The notes: generated by a model not told the origin, from the letters alone. DNA of 62,369 nucleotides from Kiritimatiellales bacterium (GCA_021734345.1 JAIPJC010000004.1:1-62369), one strand, 5' to 3'. Positions 8,877 through 18,062 are shown, counted from the stretch's first letter. Numbers and translations: made by a program.

Positions 8877-10268
8877 TCAAAGCCCATGCGCTTTTTTGAG
8901 GCGTTGAAGCTCCGCCGGGTCAAGCAGTGGATCAACCGTCTTTTTTTGCCAACCTTGCAGCATATCCCGAAGTTTGTTCAACGCCGCCGCATATTCCGGG
9001 TTGCCTGCCAGATTAACCCATTCGTACGGATCCTTGTCGAGATTGTAGAGTTCCCATTCGGGCGGATGCAGAGCAGTTTCAAAAGCGGTTCTAAGAGACT
9101 CGTCCTTCAGTCCGGCAAGACGGTCTATACCGCGCCGGTTGACTGGATTTTTCCGAACGGCATCCAGATTGTGAATCAGCTTCAGGTTGCCGGCACGAAT
9201 AGACCGGCGCGGATAGAAATGAATCTCGGCATGGGAGGTGTATTCCGCAAACAAATCCTTGCGCCAATCCTTCGGCGTATCGCCCTGCAAAACCGAACGC
9301 AACGACCTTCCCGCCACCAGCGGACATGCCGCCCCGACCGCATCCAAAATGGTTGGGACAATATCCACCTCCGACACGAAATCATCACACTGCAATCCGG
9401 CCACGCTGGTGCCCGGCCACTTGACGACAAACGGAACCTGCAAGCCCGCCTCATAGCAGGTTGTTTTGGCGCGCGTAAAATCCGGTCCGTTGTCGCTCAG
9501 GAAAACAATCAGCGTGTTGTCATACTTCCCGGCCTTTTTCAACTGGTCGAACAACATGCCCAAACCGGCATCCATGCGGTTCACGCAGTTGTAATAGGCG
9601 ACTACCTCCGACAGGCTCGCGGCATCGCCGAGGAAACCGAACGGCACAACATCGGACGCCGAATACGGCTTTTCCGGCAAGCCCTTGCACTGGTTCGCCT
9701 CCGCATCGTACGGCCGGTGCGGATCGAAATAGTTGACGTACAGGAAAAACGGCTTGTCGCCGGCCCGTTGCAAGAATTCCCCGGCCAGTTCCGCCATCTT
9801 GCGCACATCGCGGGTCAGCATCGGATTGAGGAGACTTTCCTTCCATGCGTAATCAAATGGGAACAGGTTCGCCGGAACTACATGCAGCTTGCCGAGAATC
9901 CCCGTATAATATCCCGCTTGCCCAAGCAACGCCGGCAGCGTTGGAATACCCGGCTTGACGGCGTATTCCGGATGCGAGCCCGCCAGGCCGATCTGTCCGT
10001 TCTGGTGGGGATAAAGGCCGGTCAGGATCGAACTGCGCGACGAGCTGCACGAGGAGTGTGCCACGTAGGCCTGCGTGAACAGCACCCCTTCAGCGGCGAG
10101 GCGATCCAGATTTGGCGTTACCGCCAGCTTGTCGCCGTAGCACCCGGCGTTCATCCCTTGATCATCTGTTGTGATCAACAGAATATTCATCGGCGGTGCG
10201 GCGGAAACCCCGACGGCTACGATTGCAACGGCAACCACCAATAGCCACACACCTAGTAGGCTCTTCAT
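8877..10268 (-). CDS. Sulfatase, N-sulfoglucosamine sulfohydrolase-like, with CSSSR active-site motif
   Basis: A 463-residue secreted sulfatase (signal peptide about residues 1-23). The metal-binding DD is in TTDDQG near residue 35 and DN in LSDNGPDF. The formylglycine region reads HSSC74-S-S-S-R78 followed by LYPHQNG; human SGSH has SSC-S-P-S-R and HQNG at the same place, so this is an SGSH-like (S1_8) protein in which the consensus proline is serine. The ATG overlaps the stop of the upstream sulfatase by 4 bp, so the two are translationally coupled. It is about half identical by eye to that neighbour, implying tandem duplication. The substrate may be an N- or O-sulfated sugar; nothing in the sequence fixes this. 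Confidence 0.88.
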   Translation of the reverse strand: MKSLLGVWLLVVAVAIVAVGVSAAPPMNILLITTDDQGMNAGCYGDKLAVTPNLDRLAAEGVLFTQAYVAHSSCSSSRSSILTGLYPHQNGQIGLAGSHPEYAVKPGIPTLPALLGQAGYYTGILGKLHVVPANLFPFDYAWKESLLNPMLTRDVRKMAELAGEFLQRAGDKPFFLYVNYFDPHRPYDAEANQCKGLPEKPYSASDVVPFGFLGDAASLSEVVAYYNCVNRMDAGLGMLFDQLKKAGKYDNTLIVFLSDNGPDFTRAKTTCYEAGLQVPFVVKWPGTSVAGLQCDDFVSEVDIVPTILDAVGAACPLVAGRSLRSVLQGDTPKDWRKDLFAEYTSHAEIHFYPRRSIRAGNLKLIHNLDAVRKNPVNRRGIDRLAGLKDESLRTAFETALHPPEWELYNLDKDPYEWVNLAGNPEYAAALNKLRDMLQGWQKKTVDPLLDPAELQRLKKAHGL

Positions 10269-11683
10269 TGATCGACTCCATGGAGCTTTTTCAGGCGCTG
10301 TAGCTCCGCAGGATCAAGCAGTGGGTCGTCCGTCTCCTTCTGCCAATCCCGCAACATGGCCTGAAGTTTTTTCAGCTCGGCCGCATACTCGGGATTGCCG
10401 ACCAGATTGACCGTTTCATAGGGATCCTTGCCCAACTGGTAGAGCTCCCATTCCGGCGGATGCTCCGTGGTTTCGTAGGCCGCCTGCATGTGCGGATCGA
10501 CCGTTACACCGGGGCGGATCCGCGTTGCGTCGATAAACGGAATAGGATTCGCCCGGGAAAAATCCAAATTATGGATCAGCTTGAACTCCTTGTTGCGAAC
10601 AGACCGGCGGGGATAAAAATGCTCGGCCGCATGGGACGTATACTCGGCGAAAAGCACCTTGCGCCAAGCGGCAGGCGTCTTCCCCTCCACCACCCTGCGC
10701 AACGATTGCCCGGCGACCGGAGGGCAGTCCGCGCCAACCGCATCCAGGATGGTCGGCATGATGTCGACCGATGAAATGAAATCATTGTTCCGCACACCAG
10801 CTTCGCCAACGCCGGGCCATTCCACTATGAAAGGGACCGCTTCGCCGGCTTCATAGGCCGTCGTCTTTGCCCGGGTGAACGGAACACCGTGGTCTCCAAG
10901 AAAGATGATCAGGGTGTCGTCATAGACGCCGGCTTTCTTCAGATTTTCCAGCAGCATTCCCAGCCCGACATCCATCCGGTTCACACAGTTGTAATAGGCC
11001 GCCACCTCTTCACGAACTACAGGACCATCGAGCCCCAGATACGAAAACGGGACGACATCGTCCGGGCCATACGGTTTTTCCGGCAACCCCTTGAATTGAT
11101 TGGCCCGCTCGTCATAGGGGCGATGCGGGTCGAAATAATTGACATAAAGGAAGAAGGGCTTCGTGCCCGCCTGCTGCAGAAAGGTTTCCGCCAGTACAGC
11201 TATATTGCGTACGTCGCGCTGATGCTCTGCACCGAGGTTGGCTTTGCTTTGATTGTAGTCGAACGGAAACATCTCCACCGGCAAGACATGGAGCTTGCCA
11301 ATGATCCCGGTGTAATAGCCGTGTGCCTTCATCAACGCGGGCAACGTCGAAATCCCGTCTTTCACCCGGTACTCCGGACGGGCACCGGCCAGGCCTATCT
11401 GCCCGTTCTGATGCGGATAAAGACCGGTCAGGATCGAGCTGCGCGACGAACTGCATGATGCATGCGTCACATAGGCGCTGGTAAACAGCATCCCTTCGTT
11501 GGCGAGCCGGTCCAGATTGGGGGTTATCGCCAGCTTGTCGCCATAGCAACCGGCGGTTTTGCCCATGTCATCCGTGGTGATCAGCAGCACATTCATCCGC
11601 CGTGCGGCAGACTGCGCCACGCTCGCGGAAAGGAAAACCGCCAGCATGCCGGAAACCATTCCATTCATCCATCGTCCTACCAT
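10265..11683 (-). CDS. Sulfatase, paralogue of the adjacent SGSH-like enzyme
   Basis: A 472-residue secreted sulfatase. TTDDMG carries the metal-binding Asp pair, FLGDHG replaces the usual SDNG, and the active-site segment is C77-S-S-S-R81 before LTGLYPHQNG. It therefore shares the serine-for-proline change with its neighbour at 8877. The ATG at 11683 overlaps the end of the upstream sulfatase by 7 bp and has AAGGAG 11 nt upstream; an internal ATG at 11668 has AGGA at a better spacing and would give a cleaner signal peptide (MNGMVSGMLAVFLSAS), so either may be the true start. Three consecutive sulfatase genes overlap or nearly overlap, consistent with one transcript. Confidence 0.88.
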   Translation of the reverse strand: MVGRWMNGMVSGMLAVFLSASVAQSAARRMNVLLITTDDMGKTAGCYGDKLAITPNLDRLANEGMLFTSAYVTHASCSSSRSSILTGLYPHQNGQIGLAGARPEYRVKDGISTLPALMKAHGYYTGIIGKLHVLPVEMFPFDYNQSKANLGAEHQRDVRNIAVLAETFLQQAGTKPFFLYVNYFDPHRPYDERANQFKGLPEKPYGPDDVVPFSYLGLDGPVVREEVAAYYNCVNRMDVGLGMLLENLKKAGVYDDTLIIFLGDHGVPFTRAKTTAYEAGEAVPFIVEWPGVGEAGVRNNDFISSVDIMPTILDAVGADCPPVAGQSLRRVVEGKTPAAWRKVLFAEYTSHAAEHFYPRRSVRNKEFKLIHNLDFSRANPIPFIDATRIRPGVTVDPHMQAAYETTEHPPEWELYQLGKDPYETVNLVGNPEYAAELKKLQAMLRDWQKETDDPLLDPAELQRLKKLHGVDQ

Positions 11684-13077
11684 TGCTTACCGTGCTCCTT
11701 TTCCCATTCGGCAAATTTTTCCGGACCGACCCATTTGAATTGCCACGGCGGCAGCCCTTTCGACCATTCTGCATGGGCTTGCTCAAACTGGGCCACCCGT
11801 TCCGGATAGGCGTCGGCCAGATTGTTCTTTTCCCCCGTGTCGGCGGGAATGTTGTAGAGGCCGACCACCTTGTGGTTCCGCATTACCAGCTTCCAGTCGC
11901 CCTTGCGTACCGCCTGCATGCCCAGCGCATCCCAGCAAAGGTCTTCGTTTCCATGCAACGGCTCCTGCATGGTTCCGGTCAGCACCGGCATCAAATTCTT
12001 CGAGTCATAGGTGCGGTCGCCGGGAAGCATGCCTCCGGCGGTCTCCACCGCGGTGGCGAAAATGTCGGTGGCCAGCACGGGATGTCCATACGAGCCGCCG
12101 GGCTTTATTTTTCCCGGCCAGTACGCGGCCATCGGCACCCGCATGCCGCCTTCGAAGACCGATCCCTTGAATCCGCGCAAAGCCCCGTTCCCATAGGCAC
12201 CGGTCGCTTCCGGTCCGCCGTTGTCGCTCAGGAAGAACACGAGCGTATTTTCCTCCAGCCCGCACTCTTCCAGTTTCCGCATAATGGTTCCGACGCCCCG
12301 GTCCAGCCCTTCGATCATGTTCACCAGCATGCGCCGGTTTTCCGCCACATCGTCTGTTCCATCCAGTGGAACGGGGGCATTCGGCCCCGGATCCTTGTCA
12401 TGCATCAACGGCGTGTGCGCCGCACTGAAGGGAACGTAGAGGAAGAACGGCCCGGCCTTGTGCCGTTCGATGAAGGACGCGCTTTCGCGGGCGAACGCAT
12501 CGGTCAGGTATTCCTTTTCGTGGACATAGTCGAAGCCGCGCTCCATGCACTTCGGAAGCTTCATGTTGCCCAGGTCGAAATAGCGGTAGAGCGAGCCGAG
12601 AAACCCGTAGAACTCGTCGAAGCCGCGGTTGAGCGGATGGTTTTCCTGCTGGAAACCCAGATGCCATTTGCCGAACATGCCGGTTGCATAACCCTGCTTC
12701 CTCAACATTTGCGCCAGGGTGATCTCGTCTTTGGGCAACCCCAGCAGGTTGCCCGGCTGCGTTGGGATGATGTGGTCCGGATTGCTCGGGAAACCAAACC
12801 GCAAATGGTGCCTTCCCGTCATGATGCTGGCGCGCGACGGCCCGCAGGCCGGATAGGACACATACGCCTCCTTGAACTGCATCCCGTTGCGGAACAGCTT
12901 GTCGATATTCGGCGTCTGGACATCCGTGGCTCCTTGGATTCCTAAGTCGCCGTAGCCCAAGTCATCGGCCAGTACCACTACAATATTGGGTTGCGTTCCG
13001 GATTCCTTTTTCGTCTCCGCCAAAGCGGCTCCCGCAACGATTCCAGCCAACAGCACCACCACTCCAAGTTTGCCCAT
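11677..13077 (-). CDS. Arylsulfatase-type sulfatase
   Basis: A 466-residue secreted sulfatase. The start at 13077 (MGKLGVVV) has GAGGAGTTGGGA directly upstream and opens a signal peptide ending near AALA at residue 20; the open frame extends further 5' without support. LADDLGYGDLG near residue 38 is the classic metal-binding segment, C78-G-P-S-R82 the formylglycine motif, and LSDNGG the distal metal site. It resembles arylsulfatase A/GALNS-like families and not the two SGSH-like neighbours. It is the first gene of a likely sulfatase operon. The 113-bp gap before it contains a direct repeat (13136-13164) resembling one in front of the GH65 gene, a candidate activator site. Confidence 0.92.
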   Translation of the reverse strand: MGKLGVVVLLAGIVAGAALAETKKESGTQPNIVVVLADDLGYGDLGIQGATDVQTPNIDKLFRNGMQFKEAYVSYPACGPSRASIMTGRHHLRFGFPSNPDHIIPTQPGNLLGLPKDEITLAQMLRKQGYATGMFGKWHLGFQQENHPLNRGFDEFYGFLGSLYRYFDLGNMKLPKCMERGFDYVHEKEYLTDAFARESASFIERHKAGPFFLYVPFSAAHTPLMHDKDPGPNAPVPLDGTDDVAENRRMLVNMIEGLDRGVGTIMRKLEECGLEENTLVFFLSDNGGPEATGAYGNGALRGFKGSVFEGGMRVPMAAYWPGKIKPGGSYGHPVLATDIFATAVETAGGMLPGDRTYDSKNLMPVLTGTMQEPLHGNEDLCWDALGMQAVRKGDWKLVMRNHKVVGLYNIPADTGEKNNLADAYPERVAQFEQAHAEWSKGLPPWQFKWVGPEKFAEWEKEHGKQW

Positions 13078-13135
13078 TCCCAACTCCTCGCATTTGTTGT
13101 TTACCACAGTGTAGCGGTTCGCAGACGGACGCACA

Positions 13136-13164
13136 TAATGAAACGCATATAAAGCTTAATGAAA
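13136..13164 (-). promoter_or_regulatory. Candidate AraC-type operator: two TAATGAAA half-sites 21 bp apart
   Basis: TAATGAAA occurs at 13136 and again at 13157 (plus-strand reading), an offset of exactly 21 bp, or two helical turns. AraC-family activators commonly bind direct repeats with this periodicity. The gene-proximal edge is 59 nt upstream of the sulfatase ATG at 13077. A near-identical arrangement stands 59 nt upstream of the GH65 start (21975-22006), beside an AraC/XylR-type regulator gene. No clear sigma-70 boxes were seen. The sequence is AT-rich against its surroundings. Confidence 0.5.
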
Positions 13165-13190
13165 TCAACAGGCCCCGGCGGGGTACAGGA

Positions 13191-15422
13191 CTATAGCGGG
13201 GTGTGGACGACCTTAACCCACGGGGAAAACGCACCGATCGCATGTGTCTTCACGATGCGCTTCCAGATCCGATCGCCGCAGAAGGCGTAGAGCGTGTCGC
13301 CATCGGCACCACCGAGGCAAACACCGAACACGCGACTGCGGTCGGGCATGGGCAGAATGACCTGCGTTGGCCCATCGTCGGCGCAAACCTGTATCCCCAT
13401 CCGCGTGGCCACGAACATTTGTCCTTCCTTGGCGTAGCAAACGGACTCGGCGCCAGCATCGTCCTCCAAGTCGGGAACGTGCAGCCAAAAGAAACGCTCC
13501 TTGTTGGCCAGCGAGCCATCGGCATTGATCTGGTAGCTATAGACCCACTTCGACGCTCCGTCGGCCACCGACAAAAGCCACTGGTCCGGTCGGCAAGCCA
13601 ACCCGGTTGCCCGCTTCAATCCCGAATCGACCTGCGTCTTTTGGCCACCTTTGACGAACCAGACCGCATCGGCACAGGTGACATAGAGATTGCCTTTTGA
13701 ATCCGCCATGATGGAGTTTCCGTAAAGGTCGTCGACAACCATTTTCCCTTTGCCGTCCGGGGCGTATTGCATGACTTTACCCGTCCGGCTCGACACCGTG
13801 TAGATATCGCCCTGCGGGCCAACGGTGACGCCGTTGGCATACCCGGCGTCGGAGAGGAATTCCTCCACGCGCCCATCGAGACCGATGCGGTAGAGCTTGT
13901 TGTCCGGCGCATCGGTGAAGAACACTTCGCCGGTGGCATTGCACGCGGCGCGGCGCGCATCGCGATAGCCTTCGGCGGCAAGCTTCCAAGGTTCGCCCGG
14001 CACCAGCACCGCCTGCGCACGCGGAGCGCTCGATCCGGCTTCGACCGGCTTCGGCCAGTCCTTCCAAAGAAACTCCATGGCTTCGCCGAAGCATTCCTTG
14101 AAACCAACGCCATGGTGGCCATCAAAAATATGGAACGTGTAGTCGTAGCCGGAGAACTTCAGTGCCTTGTCCATTTGCTGGTCGAACAGGAACCAGTCGC
14201 CGGCGCAGTTTTCCATGTCGTGCGTGCCGGTGGTGAGATAGGCGCGGATCGGCTTGGCCTCTGTCTTGCGCACGAGCGCGGGGAATTCGTGCCCGCCCCG
14301 GAACGCCACAAAGCTGCCGCTGACGGCATAGACGCGGCTGAACGCATCCGGGCGTTCCCAGGCCGCGTTGAACGCCGTGATACCGCCGCTGCTTCCACCC
14401 GCAATGCACCGGTCGTTGCCGCTGTCGGATAGTTTCAAATCCAGCTCCTGTTCCACAAAAGGAAGGATTTCCTCAAGATAGAAGCGGGCGTTGTTGTCGC
14501 CGAGTCCATCATATTCCAATCCTCGATTCAATCGCGGAAGCGTGTCGGCCATCGGGGCTGGAAGCGCGCCGGGGCTGACGAAAACACCGATGGTCACCGG
14601 CATATAGCCACCGGCAATCAATCCTTCCAACATCGGTTTTTCATTCAGCGCTTCGCGGTAGCCGTCCGTTTTCACATATACGCAAGCGGGCTTGCTGCCG
14701 TCGTATTGCGACGGAATGAAAACCCAAACACTGCGCCTGGTTCCGGGAAAAATCCTACTGTTGTCAAAGGTCAATTCCTTGATCACCCCTTGCGGTGAGT
14801 CGTGGGGAAGTTTGAGTTGGGGAACATCGCCGGGTTGCATGATTTTTGACTCCTGTTGAGGGTTGATCGAAGGAACCGGAGTTGGGGCGCCGTTGATCGG
14901 CTTGATCAGCCATTGCAAATGCTGGTCGGTCGGGCGGTATGCCCACAGATCCTGTTTCGATCCAGGTGCTTTCCGTCCCCCAAGATCGTCCAACCCCATC
15001 GCCGGGGCATGGACGGGAAGAAGGGCAACGGTTCCGTTTTCATGTTGCTTGATCGCCCATCGTTGCCAGGGTTCTTGCCGATCGGTCTCCAACACGATTT
15101 GCGTTCCATTGCCTTTGCCGCCCTTGGCGGCGGCCAGGACAAGATCCGTGCTGTAGGACGGTTTGATCGAATACGAGCCTTGGCTTTCCGGCACGATGAC
15201 CCATGTCTGGTTGAGCGTTCCAGCGGGAGTGCCGATCGATACCACCGTTCCGTCCGCCGTCCCCGACCCGACCGCCTCCAAGAGCATGGCCGGGGCGCTG
15301 GCCGGAACAATGGAATAGGTGCCGTTCCATATCTGTGCGGATATCCCGCCTGCAAGGAAAACGCAAACCGCCAGCACAAGGCTACGTACCGGATGCATGG
15401 GTTTCTTATGCCGATTCTCCAT
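13191..15422 (-). CDS. Secreted fusion: ricin-type lectin, CE1-like esterase and SMP-30-like beta-propeller
   Basis: A 743-residue protein. The ATG at 15422 has AAGGAG six bases upstream; an in-frame TTG two codons earlier is less likely. After a signal peptide (about residues 1-29) come a ricin B-like domain (about 30-175, with QTW and QRW-type repeats), an alpha/beta-hydrolase of the enterochelin-esterase/CE1 type (about 210-465), and a gluconolactonase/SMP-30-like six-bladed propeller (about 470-743, e.g. GDIYTVSSRTGKV). The nucleophile is probably the second Ser of GGSSGG near residue 345, with His in GHHGVGF. It may remove acyl groups from a glycan held by the lectin. It lies between the sulfatases and a serine hydrolase on the same strand with short gaps. 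The propeller may be an independent lactonase or only structural. Confidence 0.8.
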   Translation of the reverse strand: MENRHKKPMHPVRSLVLAVCVFLAGGISAQIWNGTYSIVPASAPAMLLEAVGSGTADGTVVSIGTPAGTLNQTWVIVPESQGSYSIKPSYSTDLVLAAAKGGKGNGTQIVLETDRQEPWQRWAIKQHENGTVALLPVHAPAMGLDDLGGRKAPGSKQDLWAYRPTDQHLQWLIKPINGAPTPVPSINPQQESKIMQPGDVPQLKLPHDSPQGVIKELTFDNSRIFPGTRRSVWVFIPSQYDGSKPACVYVKTDGYREALNEKPMLEGLIAGGYMPVTIGVFVSPGALPAPMADTLPRLNRGLEYDGLGDNNARFYLEEILPFVEQELDLKLSDSGNDRCIAGGSSGGITAFNAAWERPDAFSRVYAVSGSFVAFRGGHEFPALVRKTEAKPIRAYLTTGTHDMENCAGDWFLFDQQMDKALKFSGYDYTFHIFDGHHGVGFKECFGEAMEFLWKDWPKPVEAGSSAPRAQAVLVPGEPWKLAAEGYRDARRAACNATGEVFFTDAPDNKLYRIGLDGRVEEFLSDAGYANGVTVGPQGDIYTVSSRTGKVMQYAPDGKGKMVVDDLYGNSIMADSKGNLYVTCADAVWFVKGGQKTQVDSGLKRATGLACRPDQWLLSVADGASKWVYSYQINADGSLANKERFFWLHVPDLEDDAGAESVCYAKEGQMFVATRMGIQVCADDGPTQVILPMPDRSRVFGVCLGGADGDTLYAFCGDRIWKRIVKTHAIGAFSPWVKVVHTPL

Positions 15423-15455
15423 ATCCAACTCCTTTCAACGATTCCGAATCTATTA

Positions 15456-16712
15456 TCAGACGCTTCTGGACAGCGCATCGAAAACCATGCCGGTCACGGT
15501 GCCGCGCAGTTCGATTGTCTTGGCAGGCGTTGTCGGCTTATTGGTAACCATGAAGACAATCTGCACATCCGTATCCGGATCACCGACTGCCAATGCGACA
15601 TCCGTACCCGCATGGCTGAAAATGCTCAATCCTTTCACCTTTTGAAGACCGAACCAGTCAAGACTTCCGTTTACCGGACCATCCCCCCGAACAAGCATGC
15701 CTAGCCCCCAGCTGTCGTAGTCCGGCTTGCCTGGAAATTGAGGAGTGTGCATGGCGTTCCAGAATTTTTCCCGAAGAAGGGCCTTCCCGTCCCACACACC
15801 CTTTCGCGTCTGAAAAACAAGGAACTTCAGCACATCCGTGAAGCTTCCTTTGAGGCCTGCGGCGGGCTGTCCGTAAAATCCGTTGATCTGGATCTGCCAC
15901 TGAGCGGTAGGACTGGATAGGCGTGGAATGCAGGCCAGCGGAAGATCGGCCGGCGGCTGTCCGAAAGTAAAAGATGACAAGCCCAACGGGTGGAAGATCC
16001 TTTCTCTGCAAATCTGTTCCCATGGTTTTCCATCGCTCGCCCGGCGGACCGCCTCGGCGGCGATAAGCAATCCCGAAAGGGCATGATACTGGGTCCGGCT
16101 GCCCGGTTCCCACTGCACCGGCTCCGCGCAAATCGCCGCGATGGAAGCCTCCCATTCCTTTTCCGTCGATGCCTTGATCGGTTCCGGCGGATTTTGCGGA
16201 ATCCCGGCCGAATGGTTGAGCAGTTGCCGGATCGTGATGACCTCTTTTCCACCGCAGCCGAATTCGGGAATGTACTTCATGACCGGCGCGTCAAGGTTGA
16301 TCAGGCCGTCCTGCCATGCCATGACAACAGCCGTGGCGGAGACCATTTTCGAGATGGAATGGAACGGATGGATTGCGGCCCCATCGTAAGGAGCATCGCA
16401 ACAGACCCGATTGCAATACGTTCCGAGATGCGCTTCGAGGAAAACCTTCCCATGCCGCATGGCCGCCACAAAGGCGCCGGGAATCACTCCTGCATCAATC
16501 TGCGCCTGCAAAAAGGAGACGACCCTGGCGGCCACATCTTCGCGGAATCCCGCTTCGACCGGAGAGACGGAACCGAAAAACGCCGAAGGCATGATGATGC
16601 CGGTATTTTTCTCTGCTGCATTTTTCGCCAATGTACGCAAACTGAAGGCGGCAAGACTTGCGGTTCCAATAAACGTGCGCCGCTTAGCAAAACCAGATGA
16701 ACCGTGCGTCAT
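15456..16712 (-). CDS. Tat-exported serine hydrolase of the beta-lactamase/EstB family
   Basis: A 418-residue class C beta-lactamase-fold protein, more likely an esterase or transesterase than a resistance enzyme. AAGGAG lies six bases before the ATG. The N-terminus carries a twin-arginine signal (KRRTFIG, then a hydrophobic stretch), so it is probably exported folded. The catalytic S-x-x-K is HSISK near residue 120, and Y-H-A in YHALSG stands where beta-lactamases have Y-x-N. The third motif (H/K-x-G) is probably HAG near residue 385 (FSHAGTD). It is separated from the downstream esterase fusion by 33 bp, so both may act on acylated glycan. A perfect palindrome (16744-16761) lies 32 bp upstream of its start. 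Confidence 0.85.
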   Translation of the reverse strand: MTHGSSGFAKRRTFIGTASLAAFSLRTLAKNAAEKNTGIIMPSAFFGSVSPVEAGFREDVAARVVSFLQAQIDAGVIPGAFVAAMRHGKVFLEAHLGTYCNRVCCDAPYDGAAIHPFHSISKMVSATAVVMAWQDGLINLDAPVMKYIPEFGCGGKEVITIRQLLNHSAGIPQNPPEPIKASTEKEWEASIAAICAEPVQWEPGSRTQYHALSGLLIAAEAVRRASDGKPWEQICRERIFHPLGLSSFTFGQPPADLPLACIPRLSSPTAQWQIQINGFYGQPAAGLKGSFTDVLKFLVFQTRKGVWDGKALLREKFWNAMHTPQFPGKPDYDSWGLGMLVRGDGPVNGSLDWFGLQKVKGLSIFSHAGTDVALAVGDPDTDVQIVFMVTNKPTTPAKTIELRGTVTGMVFDALSRSV

Positions 16713-16743
16713 AAGATGCTCCTTGTATGGCCAGTGTACTTTT

Positions 16744-16761
16744 TAAAACGTGTTCGTTTTA
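16744..16761. promoter_or_regulatory. Perfect 7-bp inverted repeat, candidate operator
   Basis: TAAAACG, a TGTT spacer and CGTTTTA form an 18-bp inverted repeat in the 68-bp gap between the (alpha/alpha)6 glycosidase stop and the serine hydrolase start. It is AT-rich and lies 32 bp upstream of the ATG. It could be a repressor site or, less likely, a weak terminator, because no U-run follows on the minus strand. The regulator is unknown. Confidence 0.4.
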
Positions 16762-16780
16762 CACTATGGGGATCCCTCGA

Positions 16781-18031
16781 CTACGTCGGCAACATTTCCA
16801 AAACGAGCAGATTCCAATCCATGAATCCGGCATGGCTCAGCGGTTCGCCGGTATCGGGATGGTAGTATTCATGCAACGTGCCGTTCAACGCGAGGTCGGA
16901 CGCCAGCAGATGGATCGTCTTTGCGGCCAGCTCATCCGCTTCGCGCTTGAAGCCGTATGCATGGAGCCCTTTCCACACGACATAGTTGTTTATGACCCAA
17001 ACCGGCCCCAGCCAATTACTGGGATTGCCGCTGAACTCCAGTGAATACATGGACTCCTCGGCGGAAAGTGAACGTACGCCGCACGCCGCATGGAAGCTGG
17101 CGTCATTCAAATATTGCCGCACCAGAATTTCCGCTTGTGCTTCGGTGGCCAGTCCGCACCAAAGCGGCATGAACCCGGCAAAGCTCTGCACCTTCAATGG
17201 CAAACACTGCCATTCCATGTCCATGCCTAGTGGCAAATGCGGAATCAGTTCTGCGCGGCGGTCTACGCATTGCACATCGACCGTGTAGTAGAAACCGTCG
17301 CGCCGATCCCAGCAGTATTTTTGGATGCATTTCCCCAACTCCTGCGCCCGCTGACTCAACAGGATCCGGTCTTCCGCGCGGCCTAAACGTCCAGCCAATT
17401 CCGCAGCAGCCAGCAGATCCTGGTAATACAGGCAATTCAGCATGAGGCCGGCGGCGGAAAAAGGTGGCCGCCCGAATATGGCCGGATCGTTGTCCACGGC
17501 AACCGCCACGTCGTTGCCCCAGACCAGCAGGCCGAGCGGGGCTTGATACCGCGCAATCCACGATTCGTAGAACCGCAGTAGTCCGTCGAACCTCGAGTCA
17601 AGCCATTGCACGTCGTTCGAGGCATCGGCGATCAGCAAGGCAATCTGGGCAAAAACGGGCTTGGCCTGGTTGATTTCCAGATTGTCCTTTGCCAGGCAAC
17701 CGAAGAAATCCGGATTGGTGTCGTCGAGCATGATGGGCAGGCGACCTTCGTCCGATTGGTAATCAAAGAAATTGAAGAAACTCCCCTGCGCATGCCGACA
17801 GACCCTTTGGCGCAGGGACTCGTCTTCCAGCCGGTCGGCCAGTGCAAATAGCCCGCGGACCGTCCATAACGTATCCCAATCCCACAACTGCGTGCCGTAG
17901 CATTTTCCGGGAAGCGCCGGCGACACGCTAGGATGGTGCAATATCCCCTGGGCTGGCCGCAGCAAGGTCGGCCCGGTTTCGGCAAAATAGGTTAGCAGGG
18001 TGATTTCGTCTTTCGATAGTTTTTTTTGCAT
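16781..18031 (-). CDS. Cytoplasmic (alpha/alpha)6-barrel glycosidase, MGH1/GH63/trehalase-like
   Basis: A 416-residue protein. The start at 18031 (MQKKLSKDEI) has AAGGAT upstream and clears the stop of the preceding gene at 18063; the longer open frame overlaps that gene and lacks support. Motifs such as GTQLWDWDTLWT (near residue 47), RWDRRDGFYYTVD-like and GPVWVINNYVVWKGL near the C-terminus are typical of mannosylglycerate-hydrolase-like and GH63-type (alpha/alpha)6 enzymes. Candidate acids are the Asp of WDWD and the Glu of the C-terminal EYYHPDTGE segment. No signal peptide is present. It is probably an exo-acting alpha-glycosidase on a short imported sugar. Specificity unknown. Confidence 0.78.
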   Translation of the reverse strand: MQKKLSKDEITLLTYFAETGPTLLRPAQGILHHPSVSPALPGKCYGTQLWDWDTLWTVRGLFALADRLEDESLRQRVCRHAQGSFFNFFDYQSDEGRLPIMLDDTNPDFFGCLAKDNLEINQAKPVFAQIALLIADASNDVQWLDSRFDGLLRFYESWIARYQAPLGLLVWGNDVAVAVDNDPAIFGRPPFSAAGLMLNCLYYQDLLAAAELAGRLGRAEDRILLSQRAQELGKCIQKYCWDRRDGFYYTVDVQCVDRRAELIPHLPLGMDMEWQCLPLKVQSFAGFMPLWCGLATEAQAEILVRQYLNDASFHAACGVRSLSAEESMYSLEFSGNPSNWLGPVWVINNYVVWKGLHAYGFKREADELAAKTIHLLASDLALNGTLHEYYHPDTGEPLSHAGFMDWNLLVLEMLPT

Positions 18032-18062
18032 CCGAAGATCCTTTGGTTTCTGCTCCAAACCA

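Noticed and set aside
8886-12945. Long plus-strand open frames opposite the sulfatases (452 and 447 codons)
   Set aside because: They lie antisense to clear sulfatases, have Arg/His-rich compositions and no ribosome sites; they result from codon use of the real genes.
15456-16712. Antibiotic-resistance beta-lactamase
   Set aside because: S-x-x-K is present, but the YxN motif is replaced by Y-H-A, and the locus and Tat signal fit an esterase-type serine hydrolase.
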